Assembly: GCA_020632595.1 (NCBI GenBank)
Contig: JACKFF010000009.1
Location: forward strand, 136,687-200,686
DNA from: Nitrospiraceae bacterium
GTDB lineage: Bacteria > Nitrospirota > Nitrospiria > Nitrospirales > UBA8639
DNA: 64,000 nt
Direction: 5' to 3'
A program made the translations under genes and the position numbers. Below, one piece after another: positions 46,688 through 55,899 of the stretch. The notes under the pieces are model-generated. The model did not search any database. It saw only the letters and a program-made list of their open reading frames with translations, and was not told the origin of the DNA. How positions within the stretch are numbered: the first letter of the stretch is position 1; every line of letters begins with the position of its first letter.

Positions 46688-46706
46688 ATACGACAAGGAG
46701 AAGAGT

Positions 46707-49601
46707 ATGATCCGACCAACCACCACATTGGGTTTCGTAATCGCGCGTACGGTACACCTTACACTTCTCCTCTTCGGATTGTTCGTTAGCTCCGCGTATT
46801 CGGCCTCCTCTGTCCAACTAACCTGGAATGCAAATACCGAATCGGATTTGGCAGGATATAAAATTTACAAACGGACATTACCTTCTCAAGATTTTGGACA
46901 ACCCATATTTTCAGGATTTCCCAATAATCCATCCTCCCCCTCAACAACGGTCTCCGGACTTAGTGGGGGGACTACCTATGGATTTATTGCGACAGCATTT
47001 GATACGGCAGGAAATGAAAGTACCCCTTCTACAGAAGCAACAATTACGATAACCACTAGCCCCCCACCCGCGGATACGACCGCTCCGACAGTCGCACTGT
47101 CGACCCCCAGCGCGGGTACCGTCTCCGGCACGGTCACGGTCAGTGCCAGCGCCAGCGATAATGTCGGCGTCGCGGGCGTGCAATTCCGGCTCCAGGGCGC
47201 CAACCTCGGCGTGGAAGACACGACCAATCCCTACAGCACCAGTTGGAATACTACCACCGTGCCGAATGGCTCCTACACCCTCACGGCGATCGCCCGTGAT
47301 GCGGCGGGCAATACGAAAACCTCCGCGGCCGTCACCGTCACCGTGAGCAATACCAGCCCACCACCACCTTCCGGTTCGCCCATCTTCGTCAATTTCCAAC
47401 CGTCCAGCGCCTCCGTCCCCAGTGGCTATCAAAAAGATGACGGCAGTGTCTATACCAGCAGCCGTGGCTACGGCTGGACCACCTTCGTCAACACCCGCGA
47501 GCGGAATGTCCAGGCTGATCAACGGCTCGACACATTCATTCATTTTGACTCCGGCACCAGTGTGACCTGGAATTACGATCTCCCGAATGGCGAATATAAC
47601 GTTTCACTGGCCAGCGGCGACCCCAGTTGGGACCAGGGCCCGCATCATATTACGATAGAAGGCATCACCGTCATTAATAATCAGACGACCGCTACCAATC
47701 AATTCATTACCATTACCAACCAACCCATTAGCGTCGCGGATGGGCAATTGAGTCTGCAACTGACTCGAACATCTTCTACACATACCATACTGAATTATGT
47801 GATTATCACCCCGGCGTCATCCGATACCACACCTCCTGCCGTCACACTAACGGCCCCCAGCGCGGGCCCCGTCTCCGGCACGGTGACGGTCAGCGCCAGC
47901 GCCAGCGATAATGTCGGCGTCACCGGTGTCCAATTCCGGCTCCAGGGCGCCAACCTCGGCGCCGAAGATACGACCAATCCCTACAGCACCAGCTGGAATA
48001 CCACCACCGTGCCGAATGGCTCCTACACCCTCACGGCCATCGCCCGTGATGCGGCGGGCAATACCAAAACCTCGGCCCCTATCACGGTCACCGTGAGCAA
48101 TATCAGCACCCCGCCCGCAGATACGACCGCCCCGACGGTCACGCTAACGGCCCCCAGTGCGGGCCCCGTCTCCGGCACGGTGACGGTCAGCGCCAGCGCC
48201 AGCGATAATGTCGGCGTCACCGGTGTCCAATTCCGGCTCCAGGGCGCCAACCTCGGCGCCGAAGATACGACCAATCCCTACAGCACCAGCTGGAATACCA
48301 CCACCGTGCCGAATGGCTCCTACACCCTCACGGCCATCGCCCGTGATGCGGCGGGCAATACCAAAACCTCGGCCCCTATCACGGTCACCGTGAGCAATAT
48401 CAGCACCCCGCCCGCAGATACGACCGCCCCGACGGTCACGCTAACGGCCCCCAGTGCGGGCACCGTCTCCGGCACGGTGACGGTCAGCGCCAGCGCCAGC
48501 GATAATGTCGGCGTCACCGGTGTCCAATTCCGGCTCCAGGGCGCCAACCTCGGCGCCGAAGATACGACCAATCCCTACAGCACCAGCTGGAATACCACCA
48601 CCGTGCCGAATGGCTCCTACACCCTCACGGCCATCGCCCGTGATGCGGCGGGCAATACCAAAACCTCGGCCCCTATCACGGTCACCGTGAGCAATACCAG
48701 CACACCACCCTCACCCCAAAATCACGATCTGAATGGGGACGGTAAGGCCGATCTGGTCTGGCGGAATACAAAAACCGGGCACGTGGCTGGGTGGCTGCTC
48801 AATGGCAAAAGCATTGCGGACTCGGGCTTTCTGGGCCAGTTGACTATGGAATGGTCCCTGAAGGGAATGGGGGATCTGAATGCCGATGGCCACACGGATA
48901 TCATCTGGCGCAATGAAACGAGCGGCGCGATAGCGGTATGGTTGATGGATGGCCTGAACATCGCCTCCACCGGCTTTCCCGGCACCGCATCGACGGATTG
49001 GGATATTTACGGAGTCGGGGATCTAAACGGTGACGGCAAGGCAGACCTTATTTGGCGACACACGAATGGCAGCACCGCGGTATGGTTGATGAATGGGACG
49101 GCGCCTCCCTCCTCCACCGGCTCACTGGGCGGTGTGGCCTTAGCCTGGCAGATCGCGGGAGTGGGGGATCTGAATGCGGATGGCCACGCGGATATCATCT
49201 GGCGCAATGAAACGACCGGCGCGGTAGCGGTATGGCTGATGGACGGCCTGAACATCGCCTCCACCGGTTTTCCCGGCACAGCGTCAACAACATGGGATAT
49301 TCACGGAGTCGGGGATCTAAACGGTGACCGAAAAGCAGACCTTATATGGCGGCACACGAATGGCAGCACCGCGGTATGGTTAATGAATGGAACGGCGCCT
49401 CCCTCCTCCACCGGCTCACTGGGCGGAGTAGCCGTACCGTGGCAGATTGTGCAAGTGGATGATGTGGATGCGGACGGACAGGCGGATATCATCTGGCGCA
49501 ATGAAGCGAGCGGCCAGGTAGCAGTATGGCTGATGGACGGCTTGACCAGGACTTCCGTAGGCTTTTACGGTTCCGCTTCCTCAGACTGGGAAATTCGGTA
49601 G
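46707..49601 (+). CDS. large secreted Fn3 / Ig-like / malectin-like / FG-GAP protein
   Basis: The 964-residue protein has a signal peptide (LLLFGLFVSSAYSAS), an Fn3-like domain (34-112) and a bacterial Ig-like unit (about 119-212). A malectin-like carbohydrate-binding domain follows (about 220-368; FVNFQPSSASVPSGYQ, WDQGPHHITIEG), then three further Ig-like units of 99 residues (to about 665) and six FG-GAP/VCBS repeats (DLNGDGKADLIWRH type) to the end. The architecture fits an extracellular adhesin or matrix protein that binds glycans. The three Ig units are almost identical at the DNA level. The start has AAGGAG eight bases upstream. The GEMM-like leader suggests c-di-GMP control. Confidence 0.88.
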   Translation: MIRPTTTLGFVIARTVHLTLLLFGLFVSSAYSASSVQLTWNANTESDLAGYKIYKRTLPSQDFGQPIFSGFPNNPSSPSTTVSGLSGGTTYGFIATAFDTAGNESTPSTEATITITTSPPPADTTAPTVALSTPSAGTVSGTVTVSASASDNVGVAGVQFRLQGANLGVEDTTNPYSTSWNTTTVPNGSYTLTAIARDAAGNTKTSAAVTVTVSNTSPPPPSGSPIFVNFQPSSASVPSGYQKDDGSVYTSSRGYGWTTFVNTRERNVQADQRLDTFIHFDSGTSVTWNYDLPNGEYNVSLASGDPSWDQGPHHITIEGITVINNQTTATNQFITITNQPISVADGQLSLQLTRTSSTHTILNYVIITPASSDTTPPAVTLTAPSAGPVSGTVTVSASASDNVGVTGVQFRLQGANLGAEDTTNPYSTSWNTTTVPNGSYTLTAIARDAAGNTKTSAPITVTVSNISTPPADTTAPTVTLTAPSAGPVSGTVTVSASASDNVGVTGVQFRLQGANLGAEDTTNPYSTSWNTTTVPNGSYTLTAIARDAAGNTKTSAPITVTVSNISTPPADTTAPTVTLTAPSAGTVSGTVTVSASASDNVGVTGVQFRLQGANLGAEDTTNPYSTSWNTTTVPNGSYTLTAIARDAAGNTKTSAPITVTVSNTSTPPSPQNHDLNGDGKADLVWRNTKTGHVAGWLLNGKSIADSGFLGQLTMEWSLKGMGDLNADGHTDIIWRNETSGAIAVWLMDGLNIASTGFPGTASTDWDIYGVGDLNGDGKADLIWRHTNGSTAVWLMNGTAPPSSTGSLGGVALAWQIAGVGDLNADGHADIIWRNETTGAVAVWLMDGLNIASTGFPGTASTTWDIHGVGDLNGDRKADLIWRHTNGSTAVWLMNGTAPPSSTGSLGGVAVPWQIVQVDDVDADGQADIIWRNEASGQVAVWLMDGLTRTSVGFYGSASSDWEIR
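47819..48709 (+). repeat. three near-identical 297-bp tandem units
   Basis: Units begin near 47819, 48115 and 48412, each encoding one 99-residue Ig-like domain (TTAPTVTLTAPSAGPVSGTV at its start). They differ at only a handful of positions, while the related unit at 47070-47355 has diverged. Recent duplication or gene conversion is implied. Confidence 0.92.
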
Positions 49602-49627
49602 GCACGATTGTTAAAAACACAAGAATA

Positions 49628-49666
49628 CAGAGCTGGGATGGTCTCATGGGCCATCCCGCTCTCTGT
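49628..49666 (+). terminator. terminator of the large FG-GAP gene
   Basis: A long hairpin pairs CAGAGC-GGGATGG with CCATCCC-GCTCT about 30 bp after the stop codon. The T tract is weak, so the call rests on the stem. Confidence 0.6.
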
Positions 49667-50459
49667 TAGTAACTAGTACCTGCCAGGAATAATCATTCGT
49701 CCCGCGCAACTATCCGGCATACGGATATCCACCACACCCCTTGGTCCTATGACAGCTTCCAAGGATAGGCAGGGAACACATTCGACCCCCATGTCGGCAT
49801 TGGCCTTAGTGCCATTAATCCTGAAACTCCTCCCCGCCAATTTGGCAAACCCGCCAAGGACTGCTATGAATAGTTTGATGGGAGGTGGCTCCCTGAATCC
49901 CTCTGAAAGTTTTGGCACAATCAGATTACAATTTGTTTGTGAAATAAATAACGGGTAGATGAATTTTGACAGACAAGGCTAGGATCTTACTCATGGTGCC
50001 GTATCATTTCCCCAAAGCCACAGATCATCCTACAGAGGTCGTAGCACTTCAAACTTGAATACACCTCTTCCTTGCTGCCAGAAGGTATCTGAGGCTATTC
50101 TAAATTTGGAACTGGTCAAACTATTTGTTATCAATTAAAAATGCCTTTAAATCAGTTTTCTTGAGATTGCTATAAGCATTCTATCGTGGTTTACCGTTTC
50201 CCCTATGGTATAGAAAGATGGAACGGCTTTACGTTAATTTCCTCAACCCTGCGGCTGCTATCATTTTATTGTTCCGGCCCGACAGAGGAGTTTCGGTCGC
50301 CCTATGGAAACTACAATGGCAATTAGGATGATTAGTGAAGCAAGCGTGCAACAAACATGAGCACGATGACAGGCCAGTGGGCCTGGGATAAAATTTGATT
50401 AGGGGAAGCCCCCTGTCGATGCGCACTTCAATGCACAAAAAGGAGGTCAAGGAGACAGT
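49667..50459. other. gene-less stretch
   Basis: A minus-strand frame at 49673-49918 (81 codons, GTG start) has no ribosome binding site or recognised domain, so I do not call it. Nothing else is seen. Confidence 0.35.
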
Positions 50460-50825
50460 ATGGCTAAACTGATCGAGCAACCCACAAGAATTAAACCTGC
50501 GGGGAATAAACCCAAACTCATCGATGAATTTATCGGACGGGTCAATAGCGGCACAGACCAGATCAGCATTGCGCGGATGCAAAGTCCTTCCGGATGGGAA
50601 GAGCCAGGCCAGACCCCGGAGTTCGATGAATATACACTGGTCCTGTCCGGTCAATTACGGGTGGAAACGAAGGAAGGCGTGATTGAGGTGAATGCCGGTC
50701 AGGCGATCATCGCCTATCGCAATGAATGGGTGCGATACAGCACCCCGGGACCTGAGGGAGCTGAGTATATCGCGGTATGTACTCAGGCCTTTTCCCCGGA
50801 GACCGTGCATCGCGATCCCTCGTGA
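50460..50825 (+). CDS. cupin-domain protein
   Basis: The 121-residue protein is a single small cupin: conserved strands TLVLSGQLRVET and VNAGQAIIAYRNEWVRYSTP match motifs 1 and 2 in position. The usual metal-binding histidines are largely replaced (FDEYTLVLSG). It may be a small-molecule sensor or binding protein rather than an enzyme; the ligand is unknown. AAAGGAGG about 15 bp upstream and AAGGAGACAGT next to the ATG support the start. It has no close operon partner. Confidence 0.8.
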   Translation: MAKLIEQPTRIKPAGNKPKLIDEFIGRVNSGTDQISIARMQSPSGWEEPGQTPEFDEYTLVLSGQLRVETKEGVIEVNAGQAIIAYRNEWVRYSTPGPEGAEYIAVCTQAFSPETVHRDPS

Positions 50826-51068
50826 ATCTTTTCCGACTCACACCTGATCGGTTTTTTACAGTCAACGAAGCAGAAAACGGATGGACTGAAAACGCGACAT
50901 CCAACCCTGCAAGAGCAAAATGGAACGCGATACTCCCTGATATTGTATTGGGAGTGTCACCACTCGTAATGTACAGAAGGGACAGTTCGGTGAATAACGG
51001 TTGATCAAAAACCACCCCCTTCTGTAAAAACACATGTACCAGACACATAACGGAAATGCCGAGACTTC

Positions 51069-51581
51069 CTAATGTCTATGCCTATGGCCTCCGCCATATC
51101 GGAAATGAAAGGACAGGCCTGGCTGTCTCCAATATCCCGCACCAACCCCATAATATCGAGATACTGTCCAGGGGGGTCGAAGATAGATACCGAATGGCGC
51201 ATAGGCATAGGGGGAAGCATAGGCGGGAACATAGGGAAGAGGGAATCGGGGATCTGGTTTATAGACGCGAGCGTCACGAGAGGCCAACGCTTCATGACGG
51301 TCCATCTTTTCTTTAAGGTTGTTAGCAGTCCTTTCCTGGGCACTAAGTTGTGCTTCCAATTTGGCAATATGATTTTGTTGGAGATCCGGCAACACCTGCA
51401 GACATCGAATTTGAGCCTCACCGGAATATCCGGAGCATTCCCAGGGAACATTGGGGGCTTGAGCAATGACGTGAGCACCACTCATCAACACCCACAACCC
51501 GACTCCCCACATGCAGACGAATGGTCCCCATCCTGTTGATCGAAAAGACCTTGTCAGTCGTTGTGAAATCAAGGAATACAT
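51069..51581 (-). CDS. secreted protein of unknown function with His/Tyr-rich tail
   Basis: The 170-residue protein has a signal peptide (CMWGVGLWVLMSGAHVIAQA), then a short motif with two cysteines (WECSGYSGEAQIRCLQ). A coiled-coil segment (NHIAKLEAQLSAQERTANN) and a Pro/Tyr/His-rich tail ending RYGGGHRHRH follow. The tail could bind metal. I recognise no family. I chose the ATG at 51581; the frame is open to 51620. It is encoded alone, opposite to its neighbours. Confidence 0.65.
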   Translation of the reverse strand: MYSLISQRLTRSFRSTGWGPFVCMWGVGLWVLMSGAHVIAQAPNVPWECSGYSGEAQIRCLQVLPDLQQNHIAKLEAQLSAQERTANNLKEKMDRHEALASRDARVYKPDPRFPLPYVPAYASPYAYAPFGIYLRPPWTVSRYYGVGAGYWRQPGLSFHFRYGGGHRHRH

Positions 51582-51806
51582 GCTTCCCTGCTTTGTGAAA
51601 ATACACCCATATTTTATCATGGCATTTCAAGATCCGACAAATGGCCAATCTCCTAGTCATCATCCATATAATGGCCAATTTTCGTTGACAGCTTGCGCAA
51701 AAATTCGTAGCCTTTCCCACACACCAAATGCTCACATTTGTTTCAACTTAGAGCAAACAGAGAAGATCCAGGCGCACTAGTCTTCCGAGAAAGCAAGAAC
51801 TTTTCC

Positions 51807-52802
51807 ATGGGACGCATCCCACACCTACAGGCCCAAGAACCTATCCGTTGTGGATGGGTGGGAACAAAGCCCCACTTCATTGCCTATCATGATGAGGAAT
51901 GGGGAATCCCTGTCCATACAGACCACCGCCATTTTGAAATGCTGACATTGGAAGGAGCGCAGGCGGGGTTGTCCTGGTCGACCATCCTGTTACGCCGCGA
52001 AGGCTACCGCCGGGCGTTTGCAGGCTTCGATCCCTTGAAAGTGTCCAAATTCGACAACGGAAAAAAAGCGGCACTCCTTCAAGATACCGGGATCATCCGC
52101 AATCGTCTGAAAATTGAATCCGCCATTACCAATGCCCAAGCCTTCCTTCAGGTGCAGAAGGAGTTCGGCTCCTTCGATCACTATATATGGGATTTTGTCG
52201 GTGGATCACCTAAGCTGAATTATTGGAACACCATGTCTCAAGTCCCTGCCACAACGCCTGAAAGCGATGCTCTTTCAAAAGATCTCAAGAAGCGAGGGTT
52301 TAAATTTGTGGGGAGTACCGTGATCTACGCACACATGCAAGCGGCCGGATTGGTCAATGACCATACCACCGATTGCTTTCGACATCCCGTAAACCTTTCC
52401 GCTCAGACCACTGGACAAAGAACGAGCAATTCCCGAACAGCATCCCTCTCAACCATCAGGATCAAACGAGTGTACGACGCCCCTGCCCCTAATGACGGAT
52501 GTCGGATTCTCGTTGATCGGCTGTGGCCTCGTGGACTTTCAAAGGAGGCGGCTCACGTCAACCTGTGGCAAAAAGATCTTGCCCCGTCAACAAAACTGCG
52601 TACCTGGTTCGGGCACAACCCGGCCCGCTGGCCAGAATTTCAGACGCGGTATTTCACCGAGCTTGATCAAAATACCAAGGCCGTTGAGGATCTTCTGCAA
52701 CAAGCCCGATATAACCCGGTGACGATTCTTTTTGGGGCCAGGAATGAGAAATACAATAATGCGGTCGCCCTGAAAGCCTATCTCTCCCGTCATTTTGGAT
52801 GA
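51807..52802 (+). CDS. 3-methyladenine DNA glycosylase I (Tag) fused to DUF488
   Basis: The first ~190 residues are a Tag glycosylase. It has RCGWV at the start (zinc-binding Cys region), YHDEEWGIP, the core LTLEGAQAGLSWSTILLRRE and FKFVGSTVIYAHMQAAGLVNDH with the C-terminal Cys and His (CFRH). After a ~25-residue linker the last ~115 residues are a DUF488/YeaO domain (IRIKRVYDAP, GCRILVDRLWPRGL, VTILFGARNEKYNNAVAL). Tag excises 3-methyladenine from DNA; DUF488 has no firm function. Fusion suggests the two act together in alkylation or related stress. I chose the ATG at 51807, where the Tag domain begins. The next gene overlaps its stop codon. Confidence 0.88.
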   Translation: MGRIPHLQAQEPIRCGWVGTKPHFIAYHDEEWGIPVHTDHRHFEMLTLEGAQAGLSWSTILLRREGYRRAFAGFDPLKVSKFDNGKKAALLQDTGIIRNRLKIESAITNAQAFLQVQKEFGSFDHYIWDFVGGSPKLNYWNTMSQVPATTPESDALSKDLKKRGFKFVGSTVIYAHMQAAGLVNDHTTDCFRHPVNLSAQTTGQRTSNSRTASLSTIRIKRVYDAPAPNDGCRILVDRLWPRGLSKEAAHVNLWQKDLAPSTKLRTWFGHNPARWPEFQTRYFTELDQNTKAVEDLLQQARYNPVTILFGARNEKYNNAVALKAYLSRHFG

Positions 52803-53257
52803 GGGGCCTATATCCTTTCATGGCTGTTGGACCAAACCACCTGAAAGCCGTTATTCAGGAGGATCTCACAGGATGCGGAATCGCCTGTGTGGCTAGTTTA
52901 GCCAACGTCTCTTACCAACAAGTCAAATCCGTGGCAAGGACATTGGGCATTGACGTCGCGGATAGGCGTCTCTGGTCCCATACGGCCTTCGTTCGGATAC
53001 TGTTAAACCATTATGGGATTCAAGCCCTGTCGGGAGAATCCCCATTTCGATCCTGGCAGGCTCTGCCGCCACTCGCCCTTCTCGCCACGAAATGGCACCG
53101 CAAAAACAATCAGACCTTTTGGCATTGGGTGATTTATTGGAAGAGGCCGGACAGACCAGTGGTGTTGGATTCTAAATTCACCCTTCGGAACCACGTCCGT
53201 ACCGATTTCGGAAGGATCAAACCTCGATGGTTTATCACGGTTCATGATCAAATGTAA
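52799..53257 (+). CDS. C39-like cysteine peptidase-fold protein
   Basis: The ~150-residue protein has the papain-like order of catalytic residues seen in C39 peptidases: Cys in EDLTGCGIACVASL, His in FWHWVIYW and Asp in VVLDSKF. There is no signal peptide and no transporter domain, so it is not a bacteriocin exporter. Its ATG overlaps the stop of the Tag-DUF488 gene (ATGA), so translation is coupled; another ATG at 52820 is possible. Role unknown; proximity suggests a link to the repair fusion. Confidence 0.72.
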   Translation: MRGLYPFMAVGPNHLKAVIQEDLTGCGIACVASLANVSYQQVKSVARTLGIDVADRRLWSHTAFVRILLNHYGIQALSGESPFRSWQALPPLALLATKWHRKNNQTFWHWVIYWKRPDRPVVLDSKFTLRNHVRTDFGRIKPRWFITVHDQM

Positions 53258-53825
53258 GGAATGCCCATAAGAAATCTTTTAGGAAGTTTACCTTCTTGTA
53301 TTAAAAGCATTTTCCTTGCGGAAAATAAAAAAAATCGTTACTATTCCTAATTATTTTAAATTATCCTCAATTCCCATTCATCCTGCCTTATGTTTATCAC
53401 GTCGAGAGATGCCAAAAGTTCGATCCCCTTGCCCATGGCAATGAGCATCATGATCGAGGGTTTGCCAATGGAACGGCAAATTCAGCATTCTTCTCAGAAA
53501 TCGACTTGATAACACAATCATTTTTTTCAGGTGCGCATTCGTCGTTTCCTTAAGTCATCATAAACCAAAGGTCGAATGATGTTGATGTTTATCCTTTGAC
53601 CAAAACGAGTCCTGCGTGAGGACTCCACATTATGGCCATGTAGTGCGCCGAGCATGAACCGTTTCGTCCAATTTCTGCGCCATCGACTACCTCCAGTAAT
53701 GGTGTTGAGGAGGTTCCGGCTGCCATCAGATCCAGCTCCGGCAGTCCGGATGACGCGACCTTCTGACCCAGCCTTTCCCCGTGCCTCAAATCCTCCCGAG
53801 CTTCCTATTATGACTTATTCATTGT
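53258..53825. other. gene-less stretch upstream of the phosphorelay cluster
   Basis: Short unsupported frames only. It should hold the promoter of the three-gene signalling cluster; no motif was identified. Confidence 0.35.
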
Positions 53826-55436
53826 ATGGACCAATGGAAAACGCGGGTCGATAACATGTCATTCAAATCTCTGACCATGGGGGTACCCATCGCAACGGCC
53901 GAACAGCCACAGCCAAATCTTCAGAAGGTTCTCATTGCAGGACTGGCATTGGGAATCTTCGTGGCGGATTGCCTGACCCCACTTGGGGTCGGAATGGGCA
54001 GTCTCTACATCCTGGTCGTCATAGCCACTCTCCCCCTCCACAACGTGTTGACCACCAAACTGGCAATAATCGGCGCAATTTCCTTTACGGTTCTGGGATA
54101 TTGGACTTCTATTTCAAGGGTTGGATATGAAACGGCCATCATTAATCGTTCGCTCTCTATTCTCTGTATCGTAGTAACCGGTTTTATGACGTTGAAAAAA
54201 ATTGCGTCCCGCCAGGCACTCCAAAGAATCAAAGACGATCTCGAAATGAAATATGGCTTGCAAACGAAGGAACTCAAAGAACAAAACCAAACAATGTCTG
54301 TTCTTCTCGAGGATTTGAAACTGACCAAAAGTGATTTGGAAGACAAGGAGCGCCGGCTACGCGTGTTTGTTGATGCCTTTCCGAGTGGCATGTTAATCGT
54401 TGACCATCGCGGGAAGGTGGTGTTGGCCAACAAATTAATTGAAACCCTCTTTGGATATTCACAACATGAATTAATCGGACAATCCATCGACACCCTCGTT
54501 CCCAAAAGATTTCAGCAGGACCATGCCCGACATCGGGTAGCATTTCTTGAAAACCCCAGTACCCGAGCCATGGGGGCCGGACGGGATCTCTTTGCCCGAC
54601 GAAAAGACGGAAGTGAGTTTCCAGTAGAAATCGGCCTAAATCCCATCAGTACGCCGGACGGCTTCATGGTGCTCAGTTCGGTCGTAGACATTTCAGCCAG
54701 AAAACAACACGAAGCTGAGCTCAAACGCCTCAATCAACAACTAGCCAACCAGAATCAGGAACTGGAAGCCTATAACTATGCCGTTTCCCACGACTTGCGA
54801 ACACCCTTGAGAGCGATTCATAATTACGCGGACTTTCTCCTGGAAGACTTGTCCACAAAAGTTTCTTCCGAACAAACCATGTACTTGACCGGCATAACCA
54901 CCGCCGTATGCGAGGCCGAAGAGCTCGTCTCTGATCTCCTTGAACTTTCGCGGTTAAATATCAAGGATTCTGTTCCTCAGGTCTGTCACGTCGGACACAT
55001 CATTGCCAAAACGCTTATCCTGCTGAATTTCGATAAAGACGTCGAAATTCATCAACCAGCTGAATGGCCGACAGTCCTTGGCCATGAACATCTGCTAAAA
55101 CAGATTTTCCAGAACCTCCTCGCCAATGGCGTCAAATTCAACCACTCCTCCCCAAAAGTGCTGAAGATGAATTGGAGGAAGGAACCTCAAGGCGTGATCA
55201 CCTTCACCGTCGAGGACAATGGCATTGGGATCTCTGAACCCTATCAGGATAAAATTTTCCAGGTCTTTGAACGATTACATACGACCCGGGAATATGAGGG
55301 AACCGGCATCGGCTTGGCCATTGTCAAAAATGCGGTAAGCAGGCTTGGCGGGGAAATTCGCGTGAAGTCCGAATTGGGCAAAGGCAGCATTTTTTCATTT
55401 ACGGTACCAATTGGAGAAATTTATGATGATGCATGA
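53826..55436 (+). CDS. membrane-bound PAS sensor histidine kinase
   Basis: The 536-residue protein has three or four membrane helices in the first 120 residues (KVLIAGLALGIFVADCL and following). Next come a coiled coil (about 130-175), a PAS domain (about 178-300, FPSGMLIVDHRGKVV) and a phosphoacceptor HisKA domain with YNYAVSHDLRTPLRAI. The HATPase_c domain shows an N box (QIFQNLLANGVKF), G1 (VEDNGIGI), F box (VFERLHT) and G2 (GTGIGLAIVKN). It probably autophosphorylates on the His and passes the phosphate to the response regulator encoded next, which overlaps its 3' end by 14 bp. The signal is unknown. Confidence 0.9.
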   Translation: MDQWKTRVDNMSFKSLTMGVPIATAEQPQPNLQKVLIAGLALGIFVADCLTPLGVGMGSLYILVVIATLPLHNVLTTKLAIIGAISFTVLGYWTSISRVGYETAIINRSLSILCIVVTGFMTLKKIASRQALQRIKDDLEMKYGLQTKELKEQNQTMSVLLEDLKLTKSDLEDKERRLRVFVDAFPSGMLIVDHRGKVVLANKLIETLFGYSQHELIGQSIDTLVPKRFQQDHARHRVAFLENPSTRAMGAGRDLFARRKDGSEFPVEIGLNPISTPDGFMVLSSVVDISARKQHEAELKRLNQQLANQNQELEAYNYAVSHDLRTPLRAIHNYADFLLEDLSTKVSSEQTMYLTGITTAVCEAEELVSDLLELSRLNIKDSVPQVCHVGHIIAKTLILLNFDKDVEIHQPAEWPTVLGHEHLLKQIFQNLLANGVKFNHSSPKVLKMNWRKEPQGVITFTVEDNGIGISEPYQDKIFQVFERLHTTREYEGTGIGLAIVKNAVSRLGGEIRVKSELGKGSIFSFTVPIGEIYDDA

Positions 55437-55884
55437 AACTCGGAATTTAACCATTTTAATGGCCGAAGATAACCCCCACGATGTCCTGGCCACCAAACGT
55501 GCCTGGGAACAATTTGGTTTTGGGAATCATCTGCACATCGTATCGGATGGCGAAGAATGCCTGGAATACCTGTTTCATCAAGGAAAATATCTGGAATCGC
55601 ACATCTTTCCCGACCCTGACCTCATTCTTCTGGACCTCAAACTTCCAAAGTTGGATGGACACCAGGTGCTCAAAACGATTCGGGCGAACGATCAGTTCCG
55701 CTTTTTACCTGTCATCATTCTCACGAATTCAACCCTTGAGACCGACCGGAACAAGGGATATGAATACGGATGTACGGCATTCCTCAAAAAACCGGTCGGG
55801 TACGCCAACTTCGCCAATCTCTTAAAATCCCTGCGAACCTTCTGGAGTTGCGTGGAACCCTATGCCAAGCCATTAACAGCCTAA
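55423..55884 (+). CDS. single-domain response regulator (Rcp1-like)
   Basis: The ~153-residue protein is a stand-alone receiver. Acidic residues are in LMAEDNPHD, the phosphoacceptor Asp in DLILLDLKLPKLDG, Thr/Ser in VIILTNSTLE and Lys in FLKKPVGYANF. The longer loop and the C-terminal extension resemble Rcp1-type regulators paired with phytochrome-like kinases. GGAG precedes an ATG triplet at 55423. It overlaps the kinase gene and is followed 15 bp later by the hybrid kinase gene, so all three are probably one operon. Confidence 0.9.
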   Translation: MMMHETRNLTILMAEDNPHDVLATKRAWEQFGFGNHLHIVSDGEECLEYLFHQGKYLESHIFPDPDLILLDLKLPKLDGHQVLKTIRANDQFRFLPVIILTNSTLETDRNKGYEYGCTAFLKKPVGYANFANLLKSLRTFWSCVEPYAKPLTA

Positions 55885-55899
55885 ACGAACGGGTCACCC

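Noticed and set aside
49673..49918. 81-codon minus-strand frame
   Set aside because: GTG start without ribosome binding site, no recognised domain, and an overlapping frame on the other strand.
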